From CAVSEK01 sp963726975 (GTDB lineage Bacteria > Actinomycetota > Actinomycetes > Mycobacteriales > SCTD01): DNA of 64,000 nt. The position numbers were made by a program, and so were the translations under genes. Below the pieces are notes generated by a model. It was not told the origin of the DNA, searched no databases, and saw nothing but the letters and a program-made list of their open reading frames with translations. Of this stretch, positions 8,881 to 18,177 are shown piece by piece (position 1 is the stretch's first letter; every line of letters begins with the position of its first letter). The stretch lies in NCBI GenBank assembly GCA_963726975.1, contig CAVSEK010000002.1, forward strand, positions 42,718 through 106,717, given 5' to 3'.

Positions 8881-9522
8881 GTGCGCACCCTCGTCGTGGA
8901 CCACCCGCTCGTCGCGCACAAGCTGACGACGCTGCGGGACGCCCGCACCGACTCGCCGACCTTCCGCCGGCTCGCCGACGAGCTCGTCACGCTGCTGGCG
9001 TACGAGGCGACGAGGTCGATCCGCACCGAGCCGCTGGTGGTCGACACGCCCGTCGCGGCGGCCCACGGCGTGCGCCTGGCCCGGCCGCTGCCGCTCGTCG
9101 TCCCGGTCCTGCGGGCCGGGCTGGGGATGCTCGACGGCATGACCCGGCTGCTGCCGACGGCCGAGGTGGGCTTCCTGGGCATGGTGCGCGACGAGGGCTC
9201 GCTGGTCGCCACGACGTACGCCACCCGGCTGCCGGAGGACCTCTCGCAGCGCGAGGTGTTCGTGCTCGACCCGATGCTGGCCACGGGCGGGACGCTGGTC
9301 GCGACGATCGAGCTGCTCGTCGCGCGGGGGGCCAGCAGCGTCACGGCGATCTGCCTGCTCGCCGCCCCCGAGGGGCTGGCCCGGGTCGACGCGGCCTTCG
9401 CCGACGACGTCGGCTGCCCCGTGACCGTCGTGACCGCGGCCCTGGACGAGCGCCTGGACGAGCGCGGCTACATCACCCCCGGCCTGGGCGACGCGGGCGA
9501 CCGCCTGTACGGCGTCGTCTGA
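8881..9522 (+). CDS. upp: Uracil phosphoribosyltransferase
   Basis: Converts uracil and PRPP to UMP in pyrimidine salvage. The 213-residue product carries the PRPP-binding loop VFVLDPMLATGGTLVATIE and the family end ERGYITPGLGDAGDR with the uracil-binding GYI-PGLGD segment. Length is standard. GTG start; the preceding TACCGT suggests a short or absent leader. Divergent from the uracil permease. Confidence 0.96.
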   Translation: MRTLVVDHPLVAHKLTTLRDARTDSPTFRRLADELVTLLAYEATRSIRTEPLVVDTPVAAAHGVRLARPLPLVVPVLRAGLGMLDGMTRLLPTAEVGFLGMVRDEGSLVATTYATRLPEDLSQREVFVLDPMLATGGTLVATIELLVARGASSVTAICLLAAPEGLARVDAAFADDVGCPVTVVTAALDERLDERGYITPGLGDAGDRLYGVV

Positions 9523-9525
9523 GCC

Positions 9526-10645
9526 GTGCGGACCCACACCGCCACCCGCACCGCCACCCTCACCGCCGCCCTCACCGCGCCTCACCGCCACCGTCACCGC
9601 CACCCTCGCCGGTCTGGTGCTGGCGGCCGCCCCCGCGGTGGCCGCCCCCGCGGGAGGCGGGACCGTGCTCTTCCGCTTCGCGGACGAGCGCATCACCGAG
9701 TCGAGCTCGCTCGTCGCGTCGACCCGCGCCGACCTCGTCTGGACGGCCAACGACAGCGGCGACGTGCCGCGCCTGTTCGCGGTCGGTCCGGACGGGCGCA
9801 CGCTGGCCGTGGCCCGGGTGCCGGGGACCGCGCAGGACCTCGAGGACGCCGCGGCCGGTCCCGGCGGGACGCTCTACCTCGCCGACACCGGCGACAACCG
9901 CGCCCGGCGCCGGTCGGTGGCCGTGCTCGTCGTGCCGGAGCCCGCGGTCGACCCGCGCGGCGGGGACGTCGCCCTCACGACCGCGGCGCCCCGGCGCGCT
10001 GCCCTGACCTACGAGGACGGCCCGCACGACGCCGAGACGCTGCTCGTGCACCCGCGCACCGGTCAGGTGCTCGTGGTGACCAAGGGCCTGCTCGGCAGCG
10101 CCGCCTACGCCGCCCCGCTGCCGCTGTCCGACGGCGTCCTTCGCCGGGTCGCGGACGTGCCGCTGCGCCCGACGGGCACGGCCGGGGGTCCCGCTCCGGG
10201 CGGGGCCGCGCAGCTGCTCGCCACCGGCGGGGCCGTCTCGGGCGACGGGCGCCGGCTCGTGGTGCGCACCTACACCGACGCCTACCTGTGGGACGTCCCG
10301 GGGGAGGACCTGGTCGCGGCCCTGCAGGGCGCGCCGACGGTGCTGCCGCTGCCCGCGGCGCCGCAGGGCGAGGCGGTCACCTTCACCTCCGACGGGTCCG
10401 CGCTGCTGCTCAGCAGCGAGGGCCGGGGGGCGGCCGTCGTCCGCGTGCCGCTGCCGGCCGTGGCTGCGGCGGCCACGCCCGCGGTCCCGCCCGTCGCCGC
10501 ACCGGCGCCGGAGCCCGCCCCGGACCCGGCGCCCCCCGTCACCACGACCACGTCGCGCCGCGCGCTGGTGCCCCTGCTCGCGGCCGTCGGCGCGCTCGCG
10601 GTGCTGTCCCTGGTCGCCCGGCGAGGGCGACGAGGGCGCGGGTAA
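9526..10645 (+). CDS. Secreted, C-terminally anchored propeller-like protein (one frame break)
   Basis: The mature part (LFRFADERITESSSLVAS, LVWTANDSGDVPRLFAVG, LYLADTGDNRARRRSVAVL, LLSSEGRGAAVVRV) resembles blades of a beta-propeller such as those in esterase-like or phytase-like secreted proteins. A Pro/Ala linker and a C-terminal membrane helix (LVPLLAAVGALAVLSL) ending in arginines follow. The GTG at 9526 begins a clear signal peptide, but the frame breaks at about 9579. Removing one base there joins MRTHTATRTATLTAAL to LAGLVLAAAPAVAAPA, a textbook Sec signal with AxA cleavage site. If the break is real, the best remaining start is GTG at 9617, which destroys the signal. Function unknown. 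Confidence 0.7.
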
Positions 10646-10683
10646 CCTCGCGCCACCCCGCGACCGACCGAGGAGCACCCGCC

Positions 10684-13365
10684 GTGGCCAAGTACGTGTA
10701 CGACTTCTCCGAGGGCGGTCGGGACATGAAGGACCTGCTCGGCGGCAAGGGCGCCAACCTCGCGGAGATGACCGGGCTCGGCCTGCCCGTGCCCCCGGGC
10801 TTCACCATCACGACACAGGCGTGCCAGGTCTACCTGGAGACGGGCGACCTGCCCGAGGACCTGGCGGCCGAGGTCGAGGCGCACCTCAGCGCCCTCGAGA
10901 GCGCGATGGGCAAGCGGCTCGGCGACCCTGCGGACCCGCTGCTGGTGAGCGTGCGCTCCGGCGCGAAGTTCTCCATGCCCGGCATGATGGACACCGTCCT
11001 CAACATCGGGCTCAACGACGAGTCGGTGGAGGGCCTGGCCTCGCAGGCCGGCAGCGAGCGCTTCGCCTGGGACTCCTACCGGCGGCTGCTGCAGATGTTC
11101 GGCAAGACGGTGCTGGGTGTCGAGGGCTTCGAGGAGGTGCTCGACGAGGTCAAGCGGGCCAAGGGCGTGCGCAGCGACCTCGACCTCGACGAGGGCGACC
11201 TGAAGACCGTCGTCGAGCGCTTCCAGGGACTCGTCCAGGAGGCGACCGGGGAGCCCTTCCCGCAGGACCCGCGGGCCCAGATGGAGCTCGCGACCCGCGC
11301 GGTCTTCGACTCCTGGAACGGCGAGCGGGCGCAGCTCTACCGCCGTCAGGAGCGCATCCCCGCCGACCTCGGCACGGCCGTCAACATCTGCTCGATGGTG
11401 TTCGGCAACCTCGGGATGGACTCCGGCACCGGGGTCGCGTTCACCCGCGACCCGGGGTCGGGCAGCCAGGGCATCTACGGCGACTACCTGCAGAACGCGC
11501 AGGGCGAGGACGTCGTCGCCGGCATCCGCAACACCGTGCCGCTGGCCGACCTCGAGGGCCTGGACAAGGCGTCGTACGACCAGCTGCTGAGCATCATGCA
11601 GACCCTCGAGGAGCACTACCGCGACCTGTGCGACATCGAGTTCACCGTCGAGCGCGGCAAGCTCTGGATGCTGCAGACCCGGGTGGGCAAGCGCACGGCG
11701 GGCGCGGCCTTCCGGATCGCCACCCAGCTCGTCGACGAGGGCCTCATCGACCTCGACGAGGCGCTGGACCGGGTGACGGGGGCGCAGCTGGCCCGGCTGA
11801 TGTTCCCGGCCTTCGGCAAGGACGACGACGCGACCAAGGACCTGACGCTGCTCGGCAAGGGCATGGGCGCCTCGCCGGGCGCCGCCGTCGGCAAGGTCGT
11901 CTTCGACAGCGCGACCGCGGTGGAGTGGGCCGCCCGCGGCGAGGACGTCGTGCTCGTGCGCCGCGAGACCAACCCCGACGACCTGGCCGGGATGATCGCC
12001 GCCCAGGGGGTGCTCACCAGCCGGGGCGGCAAGACCAGCCACGCGGCCGTGGTCGCCCGCGGCATGGGCAAGACCTGCGTCTGCGGCGCGGAGGACCTCG
12101 AGGTCGACCTCGAGGGCCGCACCATCACCGCGCCGGACGGCACGGTGGTGAGCGAGGGCGACGTGCTGTCGATCGACGGCACCAGCGGCGCGGTCTTCCT
12201 GGGCGCGGTCCCGGTGCGGCCCAGCCCGGTCGTGCAGTACTTCGAGGGCGAGCTGTCCGCCGAGGACGGGGACGACCTCGTGCAGGCGGTCCACCGCGTC
12301 GTCGCGCACGCGGACGAGGCCCGCCGGCTGGGCGTGCGCACGAACGCCGACACCGCCGAGGACGCGGAGCGGGCGCGGCGCTTCGGCGCCGAGGGGATCG
12401 GCCTGTGCCGGACCGAGCACATGTTCCTCGGCGAGCGGCGCCAGCTCGTCGAGGACCTCGTGCTCGCCGACGGCGAGGACGAGCAGCGGGCGGCCCTGGA
12501 GGCGCTGCTGCCGCTGCAGCGCGACGACTTCACGGCGATCCTGCGCGCGATGGACGGCCTGCCGGTCACGGTGCGGCTGCTCGACCCGCCGCTGCACGAG
12601 TTCCTGCCCGACCTCACCGAGCTGTCGGTCGAGGTCGCGGTCGCCGAGGCCCGCGGCGAGACCGTCGACCCCAAGCGCTGCGACCTGCTGGAGGCGGTGC
12701 GCCGCCTGCACGAGAGCAACCCGATGATCGGGCTGCGCGGCGTACGGCTGGGGCTGGTCATCCCCGGCCTGTTCGCCATGCAGGTGCGGGCCCTCGCCGA
12801 GGCGGCCCGGTCGCTGCGCGACGAGGGGCTGGACCCCCGGCCGGAGGTCATGGTGCCGCTCGTCGGCGCGGTGCAGGAGCTCGAGGTCGTCCGCGAGGAG
12901 GCCCGCCGGATCCTCGCCGAGGTCGGCGTCGAGGCCCCGGTCGGCACCATGGTCGAGGTGCCGCGCGCGGCGCTGACCGCGGGCCAGATCGCCGAGGCCG
13001 CCGACTTCTTCTCCTTCGGCACCAACGACCTCACCCAGATGAGCTGGGGCTTCAGCCGCGACGACGTCGAGGCGTCGTTCTTCGCGCGCTACCTCGACCT
13101 CGGCATCTTCGGCGTCAGCCCGTTCGAGTCGATCGACCGCGACGGCGTCGGTCGCCTCGTCCGGCTGGCCGTCGAGGAGGGCCGGGCCGCCAAGCCCGAG
13201 CTCAAGGTCGGTGTGTGCGGCGAGCACGGCGGCGACCCCGACAGCGTCCACTTCTTCGCCGAGGCAGGCCTGGACTACGTCTCGTGCTCGCCGTTCCGGG
13301 TGCCCGTGGCCCGGCTCGAGGCCGGGCGCGCCGCCGCCCGCGCGCGCAGCGGCGAGACTGGCTGA
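10684..13365 (+). CDS. ppdK: Pyruvate, phosphate dikinase
   Basis: Interconverts pyruvate + ATP + Pi with phosphoenolpyruvate + AMP + PPi. The 893-residue product has the N-terminal ATP-grasp domain (LLGGKGANLAEMTGLGLPVPPGF), the swivelling phosphohistidine domain (GGKTSHAAVVARGMGK with catalytic His453) and the C-terminal PEP/pyruvate TIM barrel (GLCRTEHMF; VCGEHGGDP with catalytic Cys at about 845). The length is full. GTG start with a GAGGAG ribosome site 9 bp upstream; TAACCT at 10641-10646 is a possible -10. It probably supports gluconeogenic PEP formation. Confidence 0.96.
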   Translation: MAKYVYDFSEGGRDMKDLLGGKGANLAEMTGLGLPVPPGFTITTQACQVYLETGDLPEDLAAEVEAHLSALESAMGKRLGDPADPLLVSVRSGAKFSMPGMMDTVLNIGLNDESVEGLASQAGSERFAWDSYRRLLQMFGKTVLGVEGFEEVLDEVKRAKGVRSDLDLDEGDLKTVVERFQGLVQEATGEPFPQDPRAQMELATRAVFDSWNGERAQLYRRQERIPADLGTAVNICSMVFGNLGMDSGTGVAFTRDPGSGSQGIYGDYLQNAQGEDVVAGIRNTVPLADLEGLDKASYDQLLSIMQTLEEHYRDLCDIEFTVERGKLWMLQTRVGKRTAGAAFRIATQLVDEGLIDLDEALDRVTGAQLARLMFPAFGKDDDATKDLTLLGKGMGASPGAAVGKVVFDSATAVEWAARGEDVVLVRRETNPDDLAGMIAAQGVLTSRGGKTSHAAVVARGMGKTCVCGAEDLEVDLEGRTITAPDGTVVSEGDVLSIDGTSGAVFLGAVPVRPSPVVQYFEGELSAEDGDDLVQAVHRVVAHADEARRLGVRTNADTAEDAERARRFGAEGIGLCRTEHMFLGERRQLVEDLVLADGEDEQRAALEALLPLQRDDFTAILRAMDGLPVTVRLLDPPLHEFLPDLTELSVEVAVAEARGETVDPKRCDLLEAVRRLHESNPMIGLRGVRLGLVIPGLFAMQVRALAEAARSLRDEGLDPRPEVMVPLVGAVQELEVVREEARRILAEVGVEAPVGTMVEVPRAALTAGQIAEAADFFSFGTNDLTQMSWGFSRDDVEASFFARYLDLGIFGVSPFESIDRDGVGRLVRLAVEEGRAAKPELKVGVCGEHGGDPDSVHFFAEAGLDYVSCSPFRVPVARLEAGRAAARARSGETG

Positions 13366-13992
13366 GTGCCGCTGCTCCTGCTCTCCACGACCTTCCGCCG
13401 CCTCGTCGGCCTCGTGCTGCTCGCCGCCGTGGTGGTGGTCGGGGGGACGGCGGCCCGGGTGTGGTGGGTGGCGCGCCAGGACGAGCGGCCGGTGAGCGAC
13501 GTCATCGTCGTGCTGGGGGCCAGCCAGTTCGACGGCCGGCCGAGCTCGGTCTTCGAGGCCCGGCTCGAGCACGCCAAGGCCCTGTACGACGCCGGCGTCG
13601 CGCCCCGGGTCGTCACCGTCGGCGGCTCGGCACCGGGGGACCGCTTCACCGAGGCCGCCTCCGGGGCCACCTACCTCACGAGCCGCGGGGTGGACCAGGT
13701 GCTCGCGGTGGGGGAGGGCCGCGACACGCTGCAGAGCCTGCGCGCCCTGGACCGCACCATGACCGACCGCGGATGGCGCAGCGCGGTGCTCGTCACCGAC
13801 CCGTGGCACTCGCTGCGCAGCCGGCGCATGGCCAGCGACCTGGGGATCGCCGCGACGACCTCGCCGACCCGACAGGGGCCGTCGGTGCGCAGCCGCAGCA
13901 CCGAGGTGCGCTACGTGCTGCGCGAGACCGCCGCCTACCTGTACTACCGCGCGTTCGGGCGCAGCAGCGACGGGGGACCGCGGGCGGTCTGA
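13366..13992 (+). CDS. YdcF/DUF218 family membrane-anchored protein
   Basis: The 208-residue product has one N-terminal membrane helix (LVGLVLLAAVVVVGGTAARVW) followed by the DUF218/YdcF fold: SDVIVVLGASQFDGRPSSVF, LEHAKALYDAGVAPRVVTVGG, the GEGRDTLQSL segment and the VTDPWHSLRSRRMASDLG segment. Relatives include SanA and ElyC, linked to envelope integrity. The catalytic role, if any, is not known. Its GTG follows the ppdK TGA with no gap, so the two are probably cotranscribed, but a functional tie is not obvious. Confidence 0.85.
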   Translation: MPLLLLSTTFRRLVGLVLLAAVVVVGGTAARVWWVARQDERPVSDVIVVLGASQFDGRPSSVFEARLEHAKALYDAGVAPRVVTVGGSAPGDRFTEAASGATYLTSRGVDQVLAVGEGRDTLQSLRALDRTMTDRGWRSAVLVTDPWHSLRSRRMASDLGIAATTSPTRQGPSVRSRSTEVRYVLRETAAYLYYRAFGRSSDGGPRAV

Positions 13993-14061
13993 CCGCAGGA
14001 GGGCGTCGGAAGGCCCGGACCGCCGCGCAGCGCGCGGCCGGCCACCGTCCCTGAGCCGACC

Positions 14062-14067
14062 TAGGCT
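14062..14067 (+). promoter_or_regulatory. Putative -10 element (TAGGCT) of dgt, leaderless
   Basis: TAGGCT ends exactly 6 bp before the dgt GTG. No ribosome site lies between. It is part of a recurring architecture in this window. Confidence 0.55.
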
Positions 14068-14073
14068 GCGCCG

Positions 14074-15276
14074 GTGACGTACGACGAGGCCGACCGCGCG
14101 CGGCTCGTCGGCGGGCCGGAGCGCGACGGCCGCGGTCCCTTCCAGCGCGACCGGGCCAGGGTGCTGCACTCGGGCGCGCTGCGGCGCCTCGCCGGCAAGA
14201 CCCAGGTGGTCGAGCCCATCACGCCCTCGCCGATGGCGCCGCGGACCCGCTTGACCCACTCGCTGGAGTGCGCGCAGGTCGGCCGCGAGCTCGGTGCCGC
14301 GCTGGGGTGCGACCCCGACCTCGTCGACGCCGCGTGCCTGGCGCACGACCTGGGGCACCCGCCGTACGGCCACAACGGCGAGACGGCGCTGGACGAGGCA
14401 GCGCAGCCCTGCGGCGGCTTCGAGGGCAACGCGCAGTCGCTGCGGGTGCTCACCCGGCTCGAGGTCAAGGTGCCGGGCGCGGGCCTCGACCTCACCCGGG
14501 CCTCGCTGGACGCCGCGACGAAGTACCCGTGGCCGCGCCGGGAGGGCACCTCGAAGTTCGGCGTCTACGAGGACGACCTGCCGGTGTTCACCTGGCTGCG
14601 CGAGGGGGCGCCGCAGGGCCGCCGCTGCCTGGAGTCGCAGGTCATGGACTGGGCCGACGACGTCGCCTACTCGGTGCACGACCTGGAGGACGGGGTGCTC
14701 GCGGGCCTGGTGCAGCTGCCCGACCTGGGCGACCCGGACGAGCGCGACGAGCTGGCCGCCCTGGCGGCGCAGGTCTACAGCGGGGAGAGCGCCGCCGACC
14801 TGCGGACCGTGCTCGACGAGCTGCTCGGCCGACCCGGGTGGCCTCCGCCGTACGACGGGGGCTCGGCGACGACCGCGGCCCTCAAGGCGGCGGCCAGCGG
14901 GCTGATCGGGCGCTTCTGCACCGCCGCCGAGCGGGCGACCCGCGCCTCCCACGGCGAGGGGCCGCTCACCCGCTACGCCGCCGACCTGGTCGTGCCGGCG
15001 ACCGAGCGGGCCGAGTGCGCGCTGCTCAAGGCGGTCGCGGCGCGCTACGTCATGGCCCGCGACGGGGTCCGCGACGCGCAGGCCCGCGAGCGCGCGGTCG
15101 TGCGGGGGCTCGTCGAGCTGCTGTGCCGGCGCCCGGCGGCGCTCGGTCCGCTCGCGGCGGAGGCGTGGGACGCGGCGGGGGACGACCGGGCGCGGCTGCG
15201 GGCGGTCGTCGACCAGGTCGCGAGCCTCACCGACGCGTCCGCGGCGCACCTGCACGCCCGGTTGCAGGCCGCCTGA
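14074..15276 (+). CDS. dgt: dNTP triphosphohydrolase, Dgt-like
   Basis: HD-superfamily enzyme that removes triphosphate from dNTPs, thereby tuning dNTP pools. The 400-residue product shows the family layout: QVVEPITPSPMAPRTRLTHS, the HD pair in CLAHDLGHPPYGHNGE (His91-Asp92), and MDWADDVAYSVHDLEDG, which supplies another metal-binding Asp. GTG start with TAGGCT just upstream. In actinobacteria dgt is usually next to dnaG, as here (114 bp apart), consistent with a replication role. Confidence 0.95.
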   Translation: MTYDEADRARLVGGPERDGRGPFQRDRARVLHSGALRRLAGKTQVVEPITPSPMAPRTRLTHSLECAQVGRELGAALGCDPDLVDAACLAHDLGHPPYGHNGETALDEAAQPCGGFEGNAQSLRVLTRLEVKVPGAGLDLTRASLDAATKYPWPRREGTSKFGVYEDDLPVFTWLREGAPQGRRCLESQVMDWADDVAYSVHDLEDGVLAGLVQLPDLGDPDERDELAALAAQVYSGESAADLRTVLDELLGRPGWPPPYDGGSATTAALKAAASGLIGRFCTAAERATRASHGEGPLTRYAADLVVPATERAECALLKAVAARYVMARDGVRDAQARERAVVRGLVELLCRRPAALGPLAAEAWDAAGDDRARLRAVVDQVASLTDASAAHLHARLQAA

Positions 15277-15390
15277 CCCGACCGCTTTCCTCTTGGGGCA
15301 GCCGCGCCGCGGCAGGGTCGCCGGGCCGTACCATGGCGCAGCAGACCCTCGTCCCCGGTCTCGCGGGCCGGGGCAGGACGGGGGTGGACG

Positions 15391-18177
15391 GTGGCGGGAC
15401 GCATCCGCGACGCGGACGTCGTGCTCGTCCGGGAGCGCGCCCGCATCGACGAGGTCGTCGGCGAGCGGCTGCAGCTGCGCCCGGCGGGCGGCGGACGGCT
15501 CAAGGGCCTGTGCCCCTTCCACGACGAGAAGTCCCCGTCGTTCAACGTCAACCCCTCGCTCGGCTTCTACCACTGCCTCGCGGGCGAGACGCGCGTGCTC
15601 ACCTGGGAGGGCGTGCGGCCGATCCGCGAGCTCGCCGGCGGCACCCACCGCGTGCTCGGCAGGCGCGGCGACTGGGTCGACGCCCCCTTCGCCAGCTACG
15701 GCCGGCAGAAGCTCTTCGCCCTCACGCTGAGCCGCGACGGCCAGCGCAAGGTCGTGCGTGCGACGTCCGGGCACCGGTGGTTCGTCCCGTCCGGCCGGGG
15801 GCGCACTCCCCTGCGCGAGGTGGTCACGACCGACCTGCGGCCCGGGCACCGGCTGGCGACCGTCGCGCCGCGCCACCGCGCGCGACGCACCGCGCTGTCG
15901 CCCGTCGGCGTGCAGCACGGCATCACCTCCGCCGCCGGCACGCGCACGCCGGACGGCTGCCGGGCGCAGCTGCGCGGCGACCAGGACGCGCTGCTCAAGT
16001 GGTTCCCGCTGGACCGCACGGTGCAGGCCGAGCCGGGGCGCCTGCTGGTCCTGGACCTGCCGAACGCCTTCGCGGACCTGCCCGACCTCGACGAGTCCAC
16101 GTCCTACCTGCTCGGCTGGCTCGCGGGTTGCCTCGCCGCTGCCGGGCACGTGTCCGAGGACGGCACGGTCGTGCTCGACACGGCGCGCCGCGAGCACCTG
16201 GAGCACGTCCGGCTCCTCTGCGCGCGGCTGGGCATCGGGACGTACGCCGTCACCGGTCAGGTGCGCGAGGGCTTCGCGGGGCGGGAGCCGAGCGAGGTCC
16301 TCGCGGTGCACCTCGTGCCCGGCGACCTGTCGGAGGAGCTCTTCCTGCTCGACGAGCACCGGCGACGCGTCGCCGCCCGCGGGGGGTCGTCCGCCCGTCG
16401 CGGCTGGACGGTCGTCGGTGTCGAGGAGACCGACGACGTCGAGGAGGTCTTCTGCGCCGAGGTCGCGGACGGGCACGCCTTCGTCCTCGAGGACGACCTG
16501 CTCACGGGCAACTGCTTCGGCTGCGGGGTCAGCGGCGACGTGATCACGTTCCTGCGCGAGTCCGAGCACCTGAGCTTCGTCGAGGCGGTGGAGGTGCTCG
16601 CGGGGCGCTACGGCGTGCAGCTCACCTACGAGCAGGGCGGCGCGGCGCCGGGCCGGCAGGTCAGCCAGCGGGCCCGGCTCGTCGAGGTCAACCGGGCCGC
16701 CGCCGCCTTCTTCGCCGAGCAGCTCGGCGCCCCCGGGGCCGCCCCGGCCCGGGCGTTCCTCGCCGAGCGCGGCTTCGACCGGGCGACGGCGGCGACGTAC
16801 GGCCTGGGGCACGCGCCCGAGGGCTGGGACCTGCTCGTGCGCCACCTGCGCGGCAAGGGCTTCTCGACCGAGGAGCTGCTCGCCGCGGGCGTGGCCAGCC
16901 AGGGTCGGCAGGGACCGATCGACCGCTTCCGGCAGCGGCTGGTCTGGCCGATCCGCGACCTCACCGGCGAGGTCGTCGGCTTCGGCGCGCGCAAGCTGTC
17001 GACCGACCCGCGCGACGACAGCCCGAAGTACCTCAACACGCCGGAGACGCCGCTCTACAAGAAGAGCAGCGTCCTGTACGGCCTGGACGCCGCCAAGAAG
17101 GAGATCGCGCGGCGCCGGCAGGTCGTCGTCGTCGAGGGCTACACCGACGTCATGGCCTGCCACCTGGCGGGCGTACCGACCGCGGTCGCGACGTGCGGCA
17201 CCGCGTTCGGCAGCGAGCACATCGGCGTGCTGCGGCGGCTGCTCATGGACTCCGGCGAGCTGCGCGGAGAGGTGGTGTTCCTCTTCGACGGCGACGCGGC
17301 CGGGCAGAAGGCGGCGCTCAAGGCGTTCGACAGCGAGCAGGAGTTCGTCACCCAGACGTTCGTGGCCATCAGCCCGGGCGGCACCGACCCGTGCGAGCTG
17401 CGCCTGGCCGCCGGCGACACGGCCGTGCGCGACCTGGTCGCGGCCCGGGTGCCGCTCGTGGAGTTCGCCGTCCGGTCGACCCTGGCGCGGCACGACCTGG
17501 AGACCGCCGAGGGCCGGGTCAACGCGCTGGCCGCCGCCGCGCCGCTCGTCGCGCGGGTCAAGGACCGCGCGCTGCGCCCGGAGTACGCCCGGCGGCTCGC
17601 GGGCTGGCTGGGGATGGACGTCGAGACGGTGCTCGGGAGGGTCGCCGAGCTCTCCGGCGACGCCCGGGCACCGCGGCAGCGCCGCACCGGACCACCCGCC
17701 CTCGACGCGGCGACCGTCGCCGTCGAGCGCGAGGCCGTCAAGCTCGCGGTGCAGCTGCCGGTGCTCGTCGCGCCGCTGTTCGACGCCGTCGACGAGCAGG
17801 CCTGGACCGACGAGGCGCTGCGTGCCGTACGGGCCGTCGTGGCCAAGGCCGGCGGGGTGTCCACGACGGCCGGCGGCGAGGCCTGGGTCGCGCTGCTGCG
17901 CGAGACGGCCGACGACGAGGCGGTGCGCGGGACGGTCGCGGAGCTGGCGGTCGAGCCGCTGCGCAGCGGCGACGAGCCCGACCAGCGCTACGCCGCGGCC
18001 GTGCTGGGGCGGCTGCAGGAGTTCGCACTCAGCCGTCGCACCGCCGAGCTCAAGCCCCAGCTGCAGCGGGTCAACCCGGTGGAGGAGCCGGAGCGCTACG
18101 GGCGCTTGTTCGCCGAGCTCGTCGCGCTGGAGCAGTCGGTGCGCGCCCTGCGCGAGCGGGGGGCCGGGCAGCCGTGA
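15391..18177 (+). CDS. dnaG: DNA primase DnaG with in-frame intein
   Basis: DnaG makes RNA primers at the replication fork. The 928-residue precursor consists of a 615-residue primase interrupted after His61 by a 313-residue intein. The host protein has the CHC2 zinc finger (CPFHDEKSPSFNVNP, then after splicing HCFGCG), the catalytic core (RQRLVWPIRDLTGEVVGFGA, KYLNTPETPLYKKS), the Toprim motifs (VVVVEGYTDVMAC with the Glu, and VFLFDGDAAGQKAAL) and a C-terminal helicase-binding region. Splicing is needed to rebuild the zinc finger, so primase activity depends on it. GTG start; TACCAT at 15328-15333 is a possible -10. The stop overlaps the sigma gene start. Confidence 0.95.
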   Translation: MAGRIRDADVVLVRERARIDEVVGERLQLRPAGGGRLKGLCPFHDEKSPSFNVNPSLGFYHCLAGETRVLTWEGVRPIRELAGGTHRVLGRRGDWVDAPFASYGRQKLFALTLSRDGQRKVVRATSGHRWFVPSGRGRTPLREVVTTDLRPGHRLATVAPRHRARRTALSPVGVQHGITSAAGTRTPDGCRAQLRGDQDALLKWFPLDRTVQAEPGRLLVLDLPNAFADLPDLDESTSYLLGWLAGCLAAAGHVSEDGTVVLDTARREHLEHVRLLCARLGIGTYAVTGQVREGFAGREPSEVLAVHLVPGDLSEELFLLDEHRRRVAARGGSSARRGWTVVGVEETDDVEEVFCAEVADGHAFVLEDDLLTGNCFGCGVSGDVITFLRESEHLSFVEAVEVLAGRYGVQLTYEQGGAAPGRQVSQRARLVEVNRAAAAFFAEQLGAPGAAPARAFLAERGFDRATAATYGLGHAPEGWDLLVRHLRGKGFSTEELLAAGVASQGRQGPIDRFRQRLVWPIRDLTGEVVGFGARKLSTDPRDDSPKYLNTPETPLYKKSSVLYGLDAAKKEIARRRQVVVVEGYTDVMACHLAGVPTAVATCGTAFGSEHIGVLRRLLMDSGELRGEVVFLFDGDAAGQKAALKAFDSEQEFVTQTFVAISPGGTDPCELRLAAGDTAVRDLVAARVPLVEFAVRSTLARHDLETAEGRVNALAAAAPLVARVKDRALRPEYARRLAGWLGMDVETVLGRVAELSGDARAPRQRRTGPPALDAATVAVEREAVKLAVQLPVLVAPLFDAVDEQAWTDEALRAVRAVVAKAGGVSTTAGGEAWVALLRETADDEAVRGTVAELAVEPLRSGDEPDQRYAAAVLGRLQEFALSRRTAELKPQLQRVNPVEEPERYGRLFAELVALEQSVRALRERGAGQP
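15574..16512 (+). other. Intein in the DnaG zinc finger (313 residues)
   Basis: The insertion begins at Cys62 (CLAGETRVLTWEGVRPIREL, block A) and ends LLTGN before a Cys that acts as the +1 residue, so splicing would give YH-CFGCG. Block B is probably TSGHRWFVPSG with its T-x-x-H. Block F is EVFCAEVADGHAFVLEDD. The penultimate residue is Gly rather than the usual His, a known but less common variant. A LAGLIDADG-like block appears at about residues 240-255 (LLGWLAGCLAAAG), but the expected acidic residues are missing, so the homing endonuclease may be dead. The ends are exact in the sense that the intein is in-frame and its removal restores a perfect CHC2 finger. Confidence 0.93.

Noticed and set aside
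10282..17493. Very long minus-strand open frame (over 2400 codons) opposite ppdK, dgt and dnaG
   Set aside because: It lies opposite well-conserved genes and its translation is low-complexity Arg/Ala/Gly sequence, typical of antisense frames in high-GC DNA.
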